Assembly: GCA_029309925.1 (NCBI GenBank)
Contig: JARKND010000001.1
Span: 186,001 to 250,000 of the forward strand
DNA length: 64,000 nt
Reading direction: 5' to 3'
From: Fulvivirgaceae bacterium JP3-4
GTDB lineage: Bacteria > Bacteroidota > Bacteroidia > Cytophagales > Cyclobacteriaceae
A program made the position numbers and the translations under genes. Below, one piece after another: positions 40,736 to 49,840 of the stretch. Numbering within the stretch: position 1 is the stretch's first letter; each line of letters starts with the position of its first letter. Under the pieces are notes generated by a model. It saw only the letters and a program-made list of their open reading frames with translations, did no database searches and had not been told where the DNA came from.

Positions 40736-43354
40736 TTACGGCAACACTTCTTCCGCTTCCACATTTTCGAAAATGAATTCCGTCTCGTCTTTGAGATCCA
40801 CAAAGATCAATGAGTCTTTATGAACCCTACCCGCCAAGATCTGCTTGGAGAGCTCGTTGAGGATTTCTTTCTGCAAAACCCGCTTGAGTGGACGTGCACC
40901 GAACTGCGGATCATAACCCAGTCTTGCAAGCCGCTCGCGGGCACTGTCTGAAATCTCCAGCTTCACGCCAGCTTCATCAAGGCGCTTCCTGATCAGGTCG
41001 ACCTGGATGTCGACAATCTTGCGAATGTCAGCACGGCTTAGCGGACGGAACATGATGATCTCGTCAATGCGGTTCACAAACTCCGGTCTCACCGACTTCC
41101 GCAGCAGATCCAGCACTTCATCCTTTGTCGACTCGAGCACCTCGAAATAATTTTCATCGGTGATCTTTTCAAAATTCTCCTGGATGATCGATGAACCGAT
41201 GTTTGTGGTCATGATGATGATCGTGTTTTTGAAATTGGCGACCCGACCTTTGTTGTCAGTGAGTCGGCCGTCATCCAGCACCTGCAGCAGAATGTTGAAT
41301 ACATCCGGATGTGCTTTCTCGATCTCATCAAGAAGTATAACTGAGTAAGGTTTTCTACGAACCGCTTCAGTTAGTTGTCCGCCTTCATCGTATCCAACAT
41401 AACCCGGAGGCGCACCGATGAGTCGGCTCACGCTGTGTCGCTCCTGGTATTCGCTCATGTCAATGCGCACCATCGCATTGTCATCGTTGAACAGGTAATC
41501 TGCCAGCGCCTTAGACAGTTCAGTCTTACCGACACCGGTTGTACCCATAAAGATGAACGAGCCGATCGGACGTTTTGGATCCTGCAGACCGGCCCGACTT
41601 CTTCTCACAGCGTCACTCAGCACGCGAATAGCTTCTTCCTGACCGGCAACACGTTTCGACAGTTCGTCTTCAAGGTGAAGCAACTTCTCGCGCTCACTCT
41701 GCACCATCTTTGATACAGGAATACCAGTCCACTTGGCCACCACTTCAGCAATATCTTCGGTGTCTACTTCTTCTTTCAGAAGTGAATTCTCGCCCTGCAT
41801 GGCTTTCATACGTGTCTGGAATTCGTTCAGCCTTTTTTCAGCTTCGGTAATTTTTCCATAGCGGATCTCCGCCACTTTTCCGTAGTCGCCACTCTTCTCG
41901 GCCTGCTCGGCTTCAAACTTCAGCCTGTCGATGTGTTCCTTTTCACGCTGGATGCCGTGCACCACTTCTTTTTCGCTTTCCCATTTTGCCTTCAGGGAAT
42001 TGCGTTGTTCGACAAGTTCAGCGATATCCTTGGTGAGGAGTGCTTCCTTCTCTTTATTCTTTTCTCTGCGGATGGCTTCGCGCTCGATCTCGAGCTGCAT
42101 GATCTTGCGATTCAATTCGTCAAGCTCTTCCGGCAGCGAATCCATTTCGAGGCGCAAACGCGCTGCAGCTTCATCCATCAGGTCGATAGCTTTATCCGGC
42201 AGAAAACGATCCGAGATGTATCGGCTCGATAATTCAACGGCCGCGATCACTGCATCATCCTTGATTCGCACGCCATGGTGTAATTCATATTTTTCTTTGA
42301 TACCGCGCAGAATAGAGATCGAATCTTCTACTGACGGTTCATCAACCATCACAGCCTGGAAACGTCTTTCAAGCGCTTTATCTTTCTCAATGTATTTCTG
42401 GTACTCCTTCAGCGTGGTGGCACCGATCGCATGGAGTTCTCCGCGAGCCAGTGCTGGCTTCAGAAGGTTTGCTGCGTCCATTGCGCCTTCACCTCCGCCA
42501 CCCGCACCGATCAGCGTATGGATCTCGTCAATAAAAAGGATGATCTGACCATTTGAGTCCGTGACTTCTTTAATAACTGATTTCAAACGCTCTTCAAACT
42601 CGCCCTTGTATTTCGCACCAGCGACAAGCAAGCCCATATCGAGCGACACAAGGATTTTATTTTTCAGGTTTTCGGGAACATCTCCGTCTACGATGCGCTG
42701 TGCGAGTCCCTCAACGATGGCGGTTTTACCCACACCGGGCTCACCCAGCAGGATCGGATTGTTTTTCGTACGTCTTGACAGGATCTGAAGGACGCGTCTG
42801 ATCTCTTCGTCACGTCCGATCACCGGATCGATCTTACCTTTTTTGGCGAGGTCATTCAGGTTTTTGGAATAACGTTCGAGTGACTTGTATTTTGCTTCAG
42901 CGTTCTGATCAGTGACAGATGAGCCGCCACGCAATTCTTTAATAGCTTTAATAAGCCCAACCCGTGTGAAGCCAGCATCTTTGAGGAATGGCCCCACCTT
43001 GTCTTTTGAATTCAGGAGGGCAAGGATCAGGTGCTCAATGGCGATGTACTCGTCTTTGAACTCTTTCAATTCCTTTTCCGCTTGTTGCAAAACACTGTTC
43101 GTGGTTGGCGAGAGGTAGGGCTGCTGACCCGAAACTTTTGGATAACTATGAAGCACTTCTTCGATTTTGGTATCGAGAAGATTTTTATTGACATTCAGCT
43201 TCTTTATCAGGTAGCCTACAACATTTTCATCCGTTTCAAGAATAGCCTTCAGCAAGTGGCCCGGCTCAATAGCCTGCTGCTGACTGTTCATGGCAATCTC
43301 AGCCGCCTTCTGCAGCGCCTCTTGTGACTTGATTGTAAATTTTTCGAAGTTCAT
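40736..43354 (-). CDS. clpB: ATP-dependent disaggregase ClpB
   Basis: 872 residues from the ATG at 43354; the upstream extension lacks family similarity. Clp N-domain ([28 protein letters not shown]), first AAA+ with [28 protein letters not shown], a coiled-coil middle domain (about 400-530), second AAA+ with [46 protein letters not shown] and the C-terminal sensor 2 GARPLKR. ClpB rescues aggregated proteins together with DnaK. Presence of the middle domain separates it from ClpA/ClpC. Stand-alone gene, divergent from glycogen synthase. Confidence 0.97.
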   Translation of the reverse strand: MNFEKFTIKSQEALQKAAEIAMNSQQQAIEPGHLLKAILETDENVVGYLIKKLNVNKNLLDTKIEEVLHSYPKVSGQQPYLSPTTNSVLQQAEKELKEFKDEYIAIEHLILALLNSKDKVGPFLKDAGFTRVGLIKAIKELRGGSSVTDQNAEAKYKSLERYSKNLNDLAKKGKIDPVIGRDEEIRRVLQILSRRTKNNPILLGEPGVGKTAIVEGLAQRIVDGDVPENLKNKILVSLDMGLLVAGAKYKGEFEERLKSVIKEVTDSNGQIILFIDEIHTLIGAGGGGEGAMDAANLLKPALARGELHAIGATTLKEYQKYIEKDKALERRFQAVMVDEPSVEDSISILRGIKEKYELHHGVRIKDDAVIAAVELSSRYISDRFLPDKAIDLMDEAAARLRLEMDSLPEELDELNRKIMQLEIEREAIRREKNKEKEALLTKDIAELVEQRNSLKAKWESEKEVVHGIQREKEHIDRLKFEAEQAEKSGDYGKVAEIRYGKITEAEKRLNEFQTRMKAMQGENSLLKEEVDTEDIAEVVAKWTGIPVSKMVQSEREKLLHLEDELSKRVAGQEEAIRVLSDAVRRSRAGLQDPKRPIGSFIFMGTTGVGKTELSKALADYLFNDDNAMVRIDMSEYQERHSVSRLIGAPPGYVGYDEGGQLTEAVRRKPYSVILLDEIEKAHPDVFNILLQVLDDGRLTDNKGRVANFKNTIIIMTTNIGSSIIQENFEKITDENYFEVLESTKDEVLDLLRKSVRPEFVNRIDEIIMFRPLSRADIRKIVDIQVDLIRKRLDEAGVKLEISDSARERLARLGYDPQFGARPLKRVLQKEILNELSKQILAGRVHKDSLIFVDLKDETEFIFENVEAEEVLP

Positions 43355-43478
43355 ATGCTTAATTCTCGCAATTGATTTATCAAATTGTACTCCACCCGAC
43401 TCGGGAACCAAATTCAGGAAAGTTTGGCATTGCTTTAATAAAGAAATAAGGCCGATTGTGGCCAAAATGGCTTAATGT

Positions 43479-45299
43479 ATGTCAAAAAGGTCTGGCGCTT
43501 CTTCCTCGGTTCTCCCTAACGCTCTACTCATGGAAGTAGCGTGGGAGGTTTGTAATCAGGTAGGTGGAATATACACAGTCATCCGGTCAAAAGTGCCAGC
43601 TGTTATGCAACAATGGGCCGGGCGATATTGCCTGGTGGGGCCCTACGTCCACAAAAACATCGGTGCAGAGCTGGAGCCCATCGATGACGTAGAAGACATA
43701 TTTGGTCAGGCAGCGGCAGTTCTGCGCAAACGAGGTTATCATGTTCAGTACGCAGAATGGCTGGTGACCGGTAGGCCGAAAGTTGTTTTACTGAATCCCA
43801 ATGCGGTCGAAGACAAAGTGCTGAACGTGGTGAAATACCTGCTCTGGAAAAATCACGGCATCCCGTTCCCGCCTGACAATCCTTTGATCAACCAGGTGGT
43901 GGCCTTCGCGTTCCTTGTGAAATTGTTTGTTGATGAGGTAGTGCGACTTTCCAACGGAGATGATAAGCTGATCGCGCACTTTCATGAATGGATGGCCGGG
44001 CTGCCGATTCTCGATATTAAACGCGAGAAGCAACCGGTGAAAACAATTTTTACAACCCACGCGACACAGCTTGGCCGTCACCTTGCGATAAATTCTCCAC
44101 TTTTCTATGCGCACCTTCCCTTTTTTAATTGGGAAGACGAAGCAAAAAAATTCGGGATTGAAACGGAGGCAAAGATTGAATACGGCTGCGCGCAGCATTC
44201 GGATGTGTTTACAACCGTGAGTGAAGTTACCGCCCGCGAGTGCAAACATCTGCTCAAACGAAAGCCCGATGCAGTGTTGCCAAACGGATTAAACATTCAC
44301 CGCTTCGAGACGCTCTACGAATTTCAAAACCTGCATTCGCGATATAAGGAAATGATCCACCACTTCGTGATGGGCCATTTCTTTCCATCATACACATTTG
44401 ATCTCGAAAAGACGATGTATTTTTTTACATCAGGGCGTTTTGAATTCAAGAACAAAGGGTTCGATCTCACGCTGGAAGCGCTCGTCCATCTCAACGAGCG
44501 ATTAAAGCAGGAGCACGCTGATTGCACAGTGGTGATGTTTTTTGTGAGCAAGCGCGATTTTACCAACATCAAACCTGAAGTGTTGCACTCACGTGCTGTA
44601 CTCGAAGAGATCCGCCAGACGTGCGATGCGATTCAAAAAGAAGTTGGAAAGAAACTTTTCCGGGAAGCAACGATGCGGGAAGATCATCGCCTTCCGATAC
44701 TCAATGAATTTGTAGATGAATACTGGCAGCTTCGCTACAGGCGTACAATCCAATCGTGGCAGACGGCAAAGCAACCACTGGTACTAACGCACAGCCTGGT
44801 GGACGAAGAGCATGACGAAATTGTAAATTTTGTACAAGCGCGCAATCTGCTCAACCACAAAGAGGATCGCGTGAAGATTGTTTACCACCCTGATTTTATC
44901 AGCTCGACCAATCCATTGTGGGGAATGGATTATCTTCAGTTCGTGCGCGGCTGCAACCTCGGAATATTCCCGAGCTATTACGAACCGTGGGGCTACACTC
45001 CGCTCGAGTGTCTCGCGTGTGGAATACCCTCGGTGACAAGTGATCTTTCAGGCTTTGGCGACTACCTGCTCCGGCACTTCCCGGATCATGACAAACATGG
45101 AATGTACGTAGTAGAGCGCGGAAAGAAAACATTCGACTTTAGCGCGCATCAGCTTTCAGATTTTCTTTACGCCTACCTGAAACAGGATTTGAAAGAGCGG
45201 ATCATTCAACGCAACACGGTAGAGAAATATTCAGCTGCTTTTGATTGGGAAAATCTGATCAAGTACTATAATGAGGTGTATAGGAAGGTGAGTGAATAG
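43479..45299 (+). CDS. Glycogen synthase, GT3 (fungal/animal) type
   Basis: 606 residues. It matches the GT3 rather than the bacterial GT5 glycogen synthase: opening LMEVAWEVCNQVGGIYTVIRSKV, LIAHFHEWMAGLPIL, FTTHATQLGRHLA, VLPNGLNIHRF, the long FHHSRYK-type insert, TSGRFEFKNKGFDL and the C-terminal catalytic PSYYEPWGYTPLECLACGIPSVTSDLSGFGDY. It extends alpha-1,4-glucan from UDP- or ADP-glucose. The arginine regulatory cluster of yeast/animal enzymes is partly replaced. It ends in front of a single-arm TTCCAAG repeat. GT3 enzymes occur in Bacteroidota, so no recent transfer need be assumed. Confidence 0.9.
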   Translation: MSKRSGASSSVLPNALLMEVAWEVCNQVGGIYTVIRSKVPAVMQQWAGRYCLVGPYVHKNIGAELEPIDDVEDIFGQAAAVLRKRGYHVQYAEWLVTGRPKVVLLNPNAVEDKVLNVVKYLLWKNHGIPFPPDNPLINQVVAFAFLVKLFVDEVVRLSNGDDKLIAHFHEWMAGLPILDIKREKQPVKTIFTTHATQLGRHLAINSPLFYAHLPFFNWEDEAKKFGIETEAKIEYGCAQHSDVFTTVSEVTARECKHLLKRKPDAVLPNGLNIHRFETLYEFQNLHSRYKEMIHHFVMGHFFPSYTFDLEKTMYFFTSGRFEFKNKGFDLTLEALVHLNERLKQEHADCTVVMFFVSKRDFTNIKPEVLHSRAVLEEIRQTCDAIQKEVGKKLFREATMREDHRLPILNEFVDEYWQLRYRRTIQSWQTAKQPLVLTHSLVDEEHDEIVNFVQARNLLNHKEDRVKIVYHPDFISSTNPLWGMDYLQFVRGCNLGIFPSYYEPWGYTPLECLACGIPSVTSDLSGFGDYLLRHFPDHDKHGMYVVERGKKTFDFSAHQLSDFLYAYLKQDLKERIIQRNTVEKYSAAFDWENLIKYYNEVYRKVSE

Positions 45300-45698
45300 G
45301 GGGGTAAGTTCCAGGTTCCAGGTTCCAGGTTTCAAGTTCCAAGATCCAAGTTCTAAGTTCCAAAACCCAAAAAGTAGCGCCAGTCTTGAGGCGATTCCGC
45401 GTCAGCGGAATGATGCGAAAGACCCTTAGTTAAAAGAGCAGGCCTGAACGGGTTTGGTAAGTCTGCTTAAGTAGCGGTGAGTTCTAAGACGAGTCTTTCA
45501 TAATTATGACTCAACTTCGCATTAAAGGATCTATCGATCGACAAAAATCACCAGGACTTGACAGGGGTCCTTCGCTTCATCCCGATAAAATCCGGCTGGC
45601 TCAGGAACAGTTGCTTTCTACTTTATTTATCAAGCCAATATCCACTTCGACCCTTCGACATTCTCTATTACTTATTCTTTACTCGATATTCCGACTTC
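45300..45698. other. Gene-poor stretch after glycogen synthase
   Basis: About 400 bases without a convincing gene. It holds a TTCCAAG-type arm (45304-45373), a dyad ATTCCGC-GTCA-GCGGAAT (45394-45411), and AT-rich sequence after that. Short ORFs starting near 45506 and 45558 lack protein-like composition. Confidence 0.6.
45304..45373 (+). repeat. TTCCAAG-type arm, apparently single
   Basis: Nine or so units of TTCCAGG/TTTCAAG/TTCCAAG/TTCTAAG in a row, like the left arm at 35963. No matching right arm is visible within 400 nt, so it may be a decayed or half element. A GCGGAAT dyad follows at 45394-45411. Confidence 0.75.
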
Positions 45699-46265
45699 CT
45701 ACTTCTTCTTCAACGTACACCCTACCGGTCTGACCTCAGCAGTTTCAATTTTCTGATTGGCGAGCATAATGTCTATCGCATCACGCAAGTAGTGGTGACG
45801 AACGTCTGCTTCAACCTGTGCGTTGTCGTCAATGGCTCCACGATAGACGACTGTAAATTTTCCTCCATCATTCTTCAACAGAAAAGCTTCGGATGTCTTC
45901 TTCGCATCGAGCGCTGTCATCAGCGTTTGATTCTTGTCTTCGAGGTAAGGAAATGAGAAGTTTGCCTGCTTTGCTTTTTTAGCCATGTTCTCTTTTGACT
46001 CGCTTGGGTCTGGCTGAGAGTTTACCAGGAGCACAGGCACCTTGTCCTGGTAGCTGGTGGCCAATTTCGCGATGCGGGCGCGGTAGTATTCATCGTATGG
46101 ACAGGTGTTGCTGGTGAAAATAATGACTAGTCCGCTGCATGATGGATACGAGCCGGTAGAGACCGCCTGATCATTCACGACATTCACGAGTTTAAAATCC
46201 GTGAGCTGCTGGGCAGACGCGATCACACTCATAAACGAACAGAACAAGACAGCGATGGTTTTCAT
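45699..46265 (-). CDS. Exported redoxin / thioredoxin-fold protein
   Basis: 188 residues with a signal peptide (VLFCSFMSVIASAQQ). AhpC/TSA-like fold: FKLVNVVNDQAVSTGSY, VIIFTSNTCPYDEYYRARIAKLA, VPVLLVNSQPD and a C-terminal VYRGAIDDNAQVE. The single active-site Cys sits in NTCPYDEYY with no resolving Cys in a CxxC, so it resembles the NTCP-type peroxiredoxin-like proteins rather than a classical thioredoxin. It is 2 nt from the stop of the PPTase gene on the same strand, hence likely co-transcribed. Confidence 0.82.
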   Translation of the reverse strand: MKTIAVLFCSFMSVIASAQQLTDFKLVNVVNDQAVSTGSYPSCSGLVIIFTSNTCPYDEYYRARIAKLATSYQDKVPVLLVNSQPDPSESKENMAKKAKQANFSFPYLEDKNQTLMTALDAKKTSEAFLLKNDGGKFTVVYRGAIDDNAQVEADVRHHYLRDAIDIMLANQKIETAEVRPVGCTLKKK

Positions 46266-46267
46266 TT

Positions 46268-46891
46268 TTAGCGATTTAAAACAACGACAAAATTGTCTTC
46301 AACATAATACTGCAGAGGAATTGCCGTCTCCATACTACCGACAATAAGTCTGCCAACTAAAAAGCCCTGTTTTTCCCTTGAAAAAGGCTTAATCCGGATG
46401 TTTTCAGCGAACACAAGGTCCTTCTTTCCGTGAATTTTTACAAGCGATTCCTTAGCGCTCCAGTAGATGCAATGCTTGACGATGTCGTCACCGGCATCAG
46501 CCAGTTCCTCCACATGCAACACGCGCGAAGCTACTCGCAACAATTTTTGTTTGGGCTGCTCGAGGTCAATTCCAGCGGAGCCTTCCTTCTGAAGTATCGC
46601 AGCCACGTACGGATAGGAATGACTCAGTGAAACCTGGTAGGGATAACCTGTAGGATAGGGTTTTCCAAATTCATCTTTTATGAGACCGCGGTAATCATGT
46701 CCCCAACGTTTAAGAAGTTCTGCCACAAGCACGCGCGCGCCAATGAACTCCAGGCGTTTCTGTACGTTAGTAATCTGGTCGGGAACGGGTTCGAGACCGG
46801 GTGCATACTGGCGAAGGAAATTTTCATCTTCTTCCAGTCGCCACAGCGCCCAGGTGTGGTTCGGTGCCTGATGTAAATTTTCTAATGGCAT
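46268..46891 (-). CDS. 4'-phosphopantetheinyl transferase superfamily protein
   Basis: 207 residues from ATG 46891, where family members in Bacteroidota begin (MPL...W..EED); upstream ATGs at 46921 and 46927 would overlap the divergent WD40 gene. Carrier-protein activating enzyme: motif GIDLEQP (Mg ligand Asp/Glu), a WSAKESLVKIHGKKDL block (WSxKEALxK in the family) and VSLSHSYPYVAAIL. It moves phosphopantetheine from CoA to ACP-type domains. It is followed by the redoxin gene. Confidence 0.9.
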   Translation of the reverse strand: MPLENLHQAPNHTWALWRLEEDENFLRQYAPGLEPVPDQITNVQKRLEFIGARVLVAELLKRWGHDYRGLIKDEFGKPYPTGYPYQVSLSHSYPYVAAILQKEGSAGIDLEQPKQKLLRVASRVLHVEELADAGDDIVKHCIYWSAKESLVKIHGKKDLVFAENIRIKPFSREKQGFLVGRLIVGSMETAIPLQYYVEDNFVVVLNR

Positions 46892-46919
46892 TTGATAACT
46901 TTCGGAAAGATAATCGAAC

Positions 46920-47828
46920 ATGTCCAAAGTTCAAGTTCAGAAACTCCATAGCCTCACCGGTCACAACGATGCGATCTATACACTTCAGCCATGCAGTGAG
47001 GCCCCGATGTTTTTCTCTGCTGCGGGCGATGGAATGGTGGTGCTGTGGGATTTGCGCCAACCCGAAAATGGCCAGCTGATAGCCCGCCTGCCCAACTCAA
47101 TATATTCGATCTACTATGACGGAGACAGCGACCTGCTGGTGGCCGGGCATAACTATGAGGGCATTCATGTGCTCGACTGGAAGAATAAAAAAGAAATTGG
47201 TTCGTTACAACTGACGAAGGCTGCGATCTTCGACATCCAGCGATTCCATTCGGGAATACTTGTTGGTGATGGCGAAGGTGTTATTACCATGACCGACCTG
47301 AATTCCCTTCGGATCATTCACCAGGTGAAAGCCAGCGAGAAGAACATCCGGACAATGGTTCAGAACCACGCGACCGGAGAACTTGCTGTAGGCTCGAGTG
47401 ACAATTTCATTCGTGTGTTTGACGAGAAGCTCGGTATGAAATTAGAGTGGCAGGCGCATAACAACTCGGTTTTTACGCTGCGGTATACTCCTGATGAACG
47501 CTTTCTCATCAGCGGATCACGCGATGCGCGGCTGAAGGTGTGGGATGTTGCTGCAGGATATAAGCAGGTTGAAGAGGTGGTGGCGCACATGTATGCAATA
47601 AATCACCTCGATTTTAGCCCCGATGGCAAACATTTTGTAACTTGTAGCATGGATAAGTCCATAAAAGTGTGGAGCACGGAGGAGATGAAGCTCTTGAAGG
47701 TCATCGATCGGGCAAGACACGCTGGGCACGGGACATCTGTCAACAAGGTACTCTGGACGAGTCATCAGGATCAACTGGTAAGTGCCAGTGATGACCGCAG
47801 GATTTCAGTTTGGCAAATCATTTTTTAA
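46920..47828 (+). CDS. WD40-repeat beta-propeller protein
   Basis: 302 residues made of about seven WD40 repeats without other domains: HSLTGHNDAIYTLQP, GMVVLWDLRQP, GIHVLDWKNKKEIG, NFIRVFDEKLGMKLEWQAHNNSVFTL, DARLKVWDVAAGYKQVEEVVAHMYAI, DKSIKVWSTEEMKLLKVI, DDRRISVWQIIF. No signal peptide, so cytoplasmic scaffold. It lies 12 nt upstream of the DivIVA gene, suggesting one transcript and possibly one process. The ATG shares a CATG with an alternative start of the divergent PPTase gene. Confidence 0.9.
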   Translation: MSKVQVQKLHSLTGHNDAIYTLQPCSEAPMFFSAAGDGMVVLWDLRQPENGQLIARLPNSIYSIYYDGDSDLLVAGHNYEGIHVLDWKNKKEIGSLQLTKAAIFDIQRFHSGILVGDGEGVITMTDLNSLRIIHQVKASEKNIRTMVQNHATGELAVGSSDNFIRVFDEKLGMKLEWQAHNNSVFTLRYTPDERFLISGSRDARLKVWDVAAGYKQVEEVVAHMYAINHLDFSPDGKHFVTCSMDKSIKVWSTEEMKLLKVIDRARHAGHGTSVNKVLWTSHQDQLVSASDDRRISVWQIIF

Positions 47829-47840
47829 ACTATCCGATAT

Positions 47841-48602
47841 ATGAAGATTACACCACTCGAAATACGTCAGAAGACCTTCGAAAAAAACTTTCGGGGGTAC
47901 GAGAAAGATGAGGTTCACGCGTTCCTCTTAACCCTGTCTCAGGAATGGGAACGTCTCATGGACGAAAACAAAGAGCTCCGCATCAAGCTTGAAACAACCG
48001 AGCGTGAAGTGTCAAAACTTCGCGAAGTTGAAAGTTCATTGTTCAAGACTTTGAAAACGGCCGAGGATACTGGTGCGAGTGTAATCGATCAGGCAAAGAA
48101 AGCTGCTGAGCTTCACCTGAAGGAATCGCAGCTGAGGGCCGAAGCGATGCTTAGCGAAGCAAAATCAAAAGCAAAAGATACGATCGAAGAGTCTGAAACG
48201 CGGGCAAAGCAGATTGTGGCCGACATGGAAGACAGACTCAAAGCACTCGTTGATCAATACAAGAAATTAGATTCGTCACGCGAAGACCTGCTTGGAGACC
48301 TGAAGCGCATGGCGTCCGACCTGATGGATCGCGTTGAACGAATGCGCCAGTCGACAAAAGACTTTGATGCCGATAAACACCTTGCGGCTGTGAAGCGTGA
48401 GAGTAAAAAGATCATCTTCCCAAACTATGAAAGCGAACGCCCGCTGCGTGAAGAGCCGAAGGTTGTGAGGGAAGAACCGAAGCCAGTGCGCGAGGAACCA
48501 AAAGTGGAGGAAAAGGAGATCGTGATGGAGGAAGCAATGCCTCAGCCCGAGCCTGTTCCCGTTCGCAAACCACAGAAGTCATTCTTTGACGAGATTAATT
48601 AG
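47841..48602 (+). CDS. DivIVA-domain coiled-coil protein
   Basis: 253 residues. N-terminal DivIVA block: MKITPLEIRQKTFEKNFRGYEKDEVHAFLLTLSQEWERL, followed by a long coiled coil rich in K/E/A (residues 40-190) and a C-terminal Glu-Pro repeat (RxEEPK three to four times) ending PQKSFFDEIN. DivIVA proteins mark curved membrane and poles and organise division or growth zones. The Pro-Glu linker and terminal motif could recruit a partner. Second gene after the WD40 protein. Confidence 0.9.
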   Translation: MKITPLEIRQKTFEKNFRGYEKDEVHAFLLTLSQEWERLMDENKELRIKLETTEREVSKLREVESSLFKTLKTAEDTGASVIDQAKKAAELHLKESQLRAEAMLSEAKSKAKDTIEESETRAKQIVADMEDRLKALVDQYKKLDSSREDLLGDLKRMASDLMDRVERMRQSTKDFDADKHLAAVKRESKKIIFPNYESERPLREEPKVVREEPKPVREEPKVEEKEIVMEEAMPQPEPVPVRKPQKSFFDEIN

Positions 48603-48630
48603 CAACGTCTTGGTCCAATGGTTTTCCACT

Positions 48631-48736
48631 GAAATTTTAGATTTTAGATTTAAGATTTTAGATTGGTGTGTCTACCAGGCTCGTATCGGGTAATCCCTAC
48701 AAACTTAAATCTCAAATCTTAAATTCTAAATTTTAT
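48631..48736. repeat. Paired-arm element (TTTTAGATT type)
   Basis: Left arm 48631-48665 (TTTTAGATTTTAGATTTAAG units) and right arm 48704-48735 (AAATCTCAAATCTTAAATTC units) are complementary and flank a 38-nt core. The right arm ends only 2 nt before the folB start, so it forms the folB leader. Confidence 0.8.
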
Positions 48737-48737
48737 A

Positions 48738-49100
48738 ATGACTGGCCGTGTAGCACTTGAAGGACTGGAGTTTCATGCATTCCATGGTGTTTATCCGCAT
48801 GAGCGCAATTCAGGAAACTGGTTTGAGGTTGATATTGCTGTGGAAACGGATTTTAGTGAAGCTGCCGCCAACGATGAACTTGCGGGTACTGTCAACTATG
48901 AAACGCTTTTCGCGATCGTAAAAACAGAAATGGAGGAACCTTCCAAACTTCTTGAGACCGTTGCTGAAAAGATTGTGAAAGATGTTCTTGAGCAGCTTCC
49001 GGCTGCGATGACTGTCGAACTAAAGATCTCGAAGATAAATCCACCGATAGGGGGGAAATGCAGGAAGGCGAGTATCTCCATATTGAAGAGACGTTCCTGA
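48738..49100 (+). CDS. folB: Dihydroneopterin aldolase FolB
   Basis: 120 residues, normal length. LEGLEFHAFHGVYPHERNSGNWFEVDI carries the family opening with catalytic Glu and pterin-binding residues; VNYETLFAIVKTEMEEPSKLLETVAEKI and VELKISKINPPIGGKCRKASI (catalytic Lys region) follow. It converts dihydroneopterin to hydroxymethyl-dihydropterin in folate synthesis. The leader consists of a paired-arm repeat. Confidence 0.93.
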   Translation: MTGRVALEGLEFHAFHGVYPHERNSGNWFEVDIAVETDFSEAAANDELAGTVNYETLFAIVKTEMEEPSKLLETVAEKIVKDVLEQLPAAMTVELKISKINPPIGGKCRKASISILKRRS

Positions 49101-49120
49101 TTGACTATACGTCTTGGGAG

Positions 49121-49426
49121 AAGCACCAATAATCAATAACCAAATTTCAAATGGAGCATACCATGGTTAGAGTTATTGGTTCCCAGTAGAAATTTTTAGG
49201 ACTGATAGTTCACAATTGACGCCACACCCGATGGAGCCGTGATTCCAAGCATTCTGAATTTGCTTCTGAAGTATAAGATCGATCAACAAAAGACAAAAAT
49301 CAAATAGAGCATACTCGCGTTGAAGGTGGCGATTTCGATTGAGATTTGCCTAACCAGCAAATCGATGACATACTCGATCAACGAACACGTCACTGTTTGT
49401 TTTTTGGTTATTGATTATTGGTGCTT
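49121..49426. repeat. Paired-arm element with 24-bp perfect inverted ends
   Basis: Positions 49121-49144 (starting AAGCACCAATAATC) and 49403-49426 are exact reverse complements over 24 nt, enclosing 258 nt. Next to the left end the word TCAAATGGAGCATACC appears, and a near copy TCAAATAGAGCATACT lies at about 49301-49316, so the element contains direct as well as inverted copies. It occupies nearly all the gap between folB and the Fe-S gene and has no ORF. Confidence 0.85.
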
Positions 49427-49471
49427 ATACCAATGCGCCTTTTCAATCAAAGCCGAAATCGTCCCCAACAC

Positions 49472-49777
49472 CTAACCCTTTTCCGCTTCACGAAACAAAA
49501 AACCCCTTCCCTCTTCCCCGTCATAAAAATCGACCTGTTTCCCGATGATGTACATCGTGTGTTTTTTATCAACGTACACCGGAATATCTGAGATTGTGTA
49601 GGCCACGTCTGAGTCTTTTTTCCTGTCGAAGCCGATGATGAGGGATACACCACAGCCTCCGCCCTTCACGCCAACACGCAATCCGTAGTCCTGCGGGATG
49701 TTTTTCGTTTCCATGATCTTTTTGATCTCGGAAACAGCCCGGGAAGATATCGTGACGGGATGGATGTTGTCAAACAT
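49472..49777 (-). CDS. A-type Fe-S assembly protein lacking the C-terminal cysteines
   Basis: 101 residues from the ATG at 49777; a TTG at 49798 would add 7 residues. HesB/IscA fold: VTISSRAVSEIKKIMETKN, LRVGVKGGGCGVSLIIGFD, and GKQVDFYDGEEGRGFLF. The first conserved Cys (GGGCG) is present, but the protein ends FREAEKG where IscA/SufA carry the CGCG motif. It therefore keeps one of three usual metal ligands. Possibly a Bacteroidota-specific variant with altered cluster binding. Confidence 0.85.
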   Translation of the reverse strand: MFDNIHPVTISSRAVSEIKKIMETKNIPQDYGLRVGVKGGGCGVSLIIGFDRKKDSDVAYTISDIPVYVDKKHTMYIIGKQVDFYDGEEGRGFLFREAEKG

Positions 49778-49840
49778 GTTTTTAGATTTGTGAGCCAAAA
49801 TTATCTAAATTTCAAACACAATTCTGGTTAAATAAATTCT

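Noticed and set aside
45506-45956. Plus-strand ORFs near 45506 and 45558
   Set aside because: Composition is not protein-like and the second runs antisense into the redoxin gene; no start context or family motif.
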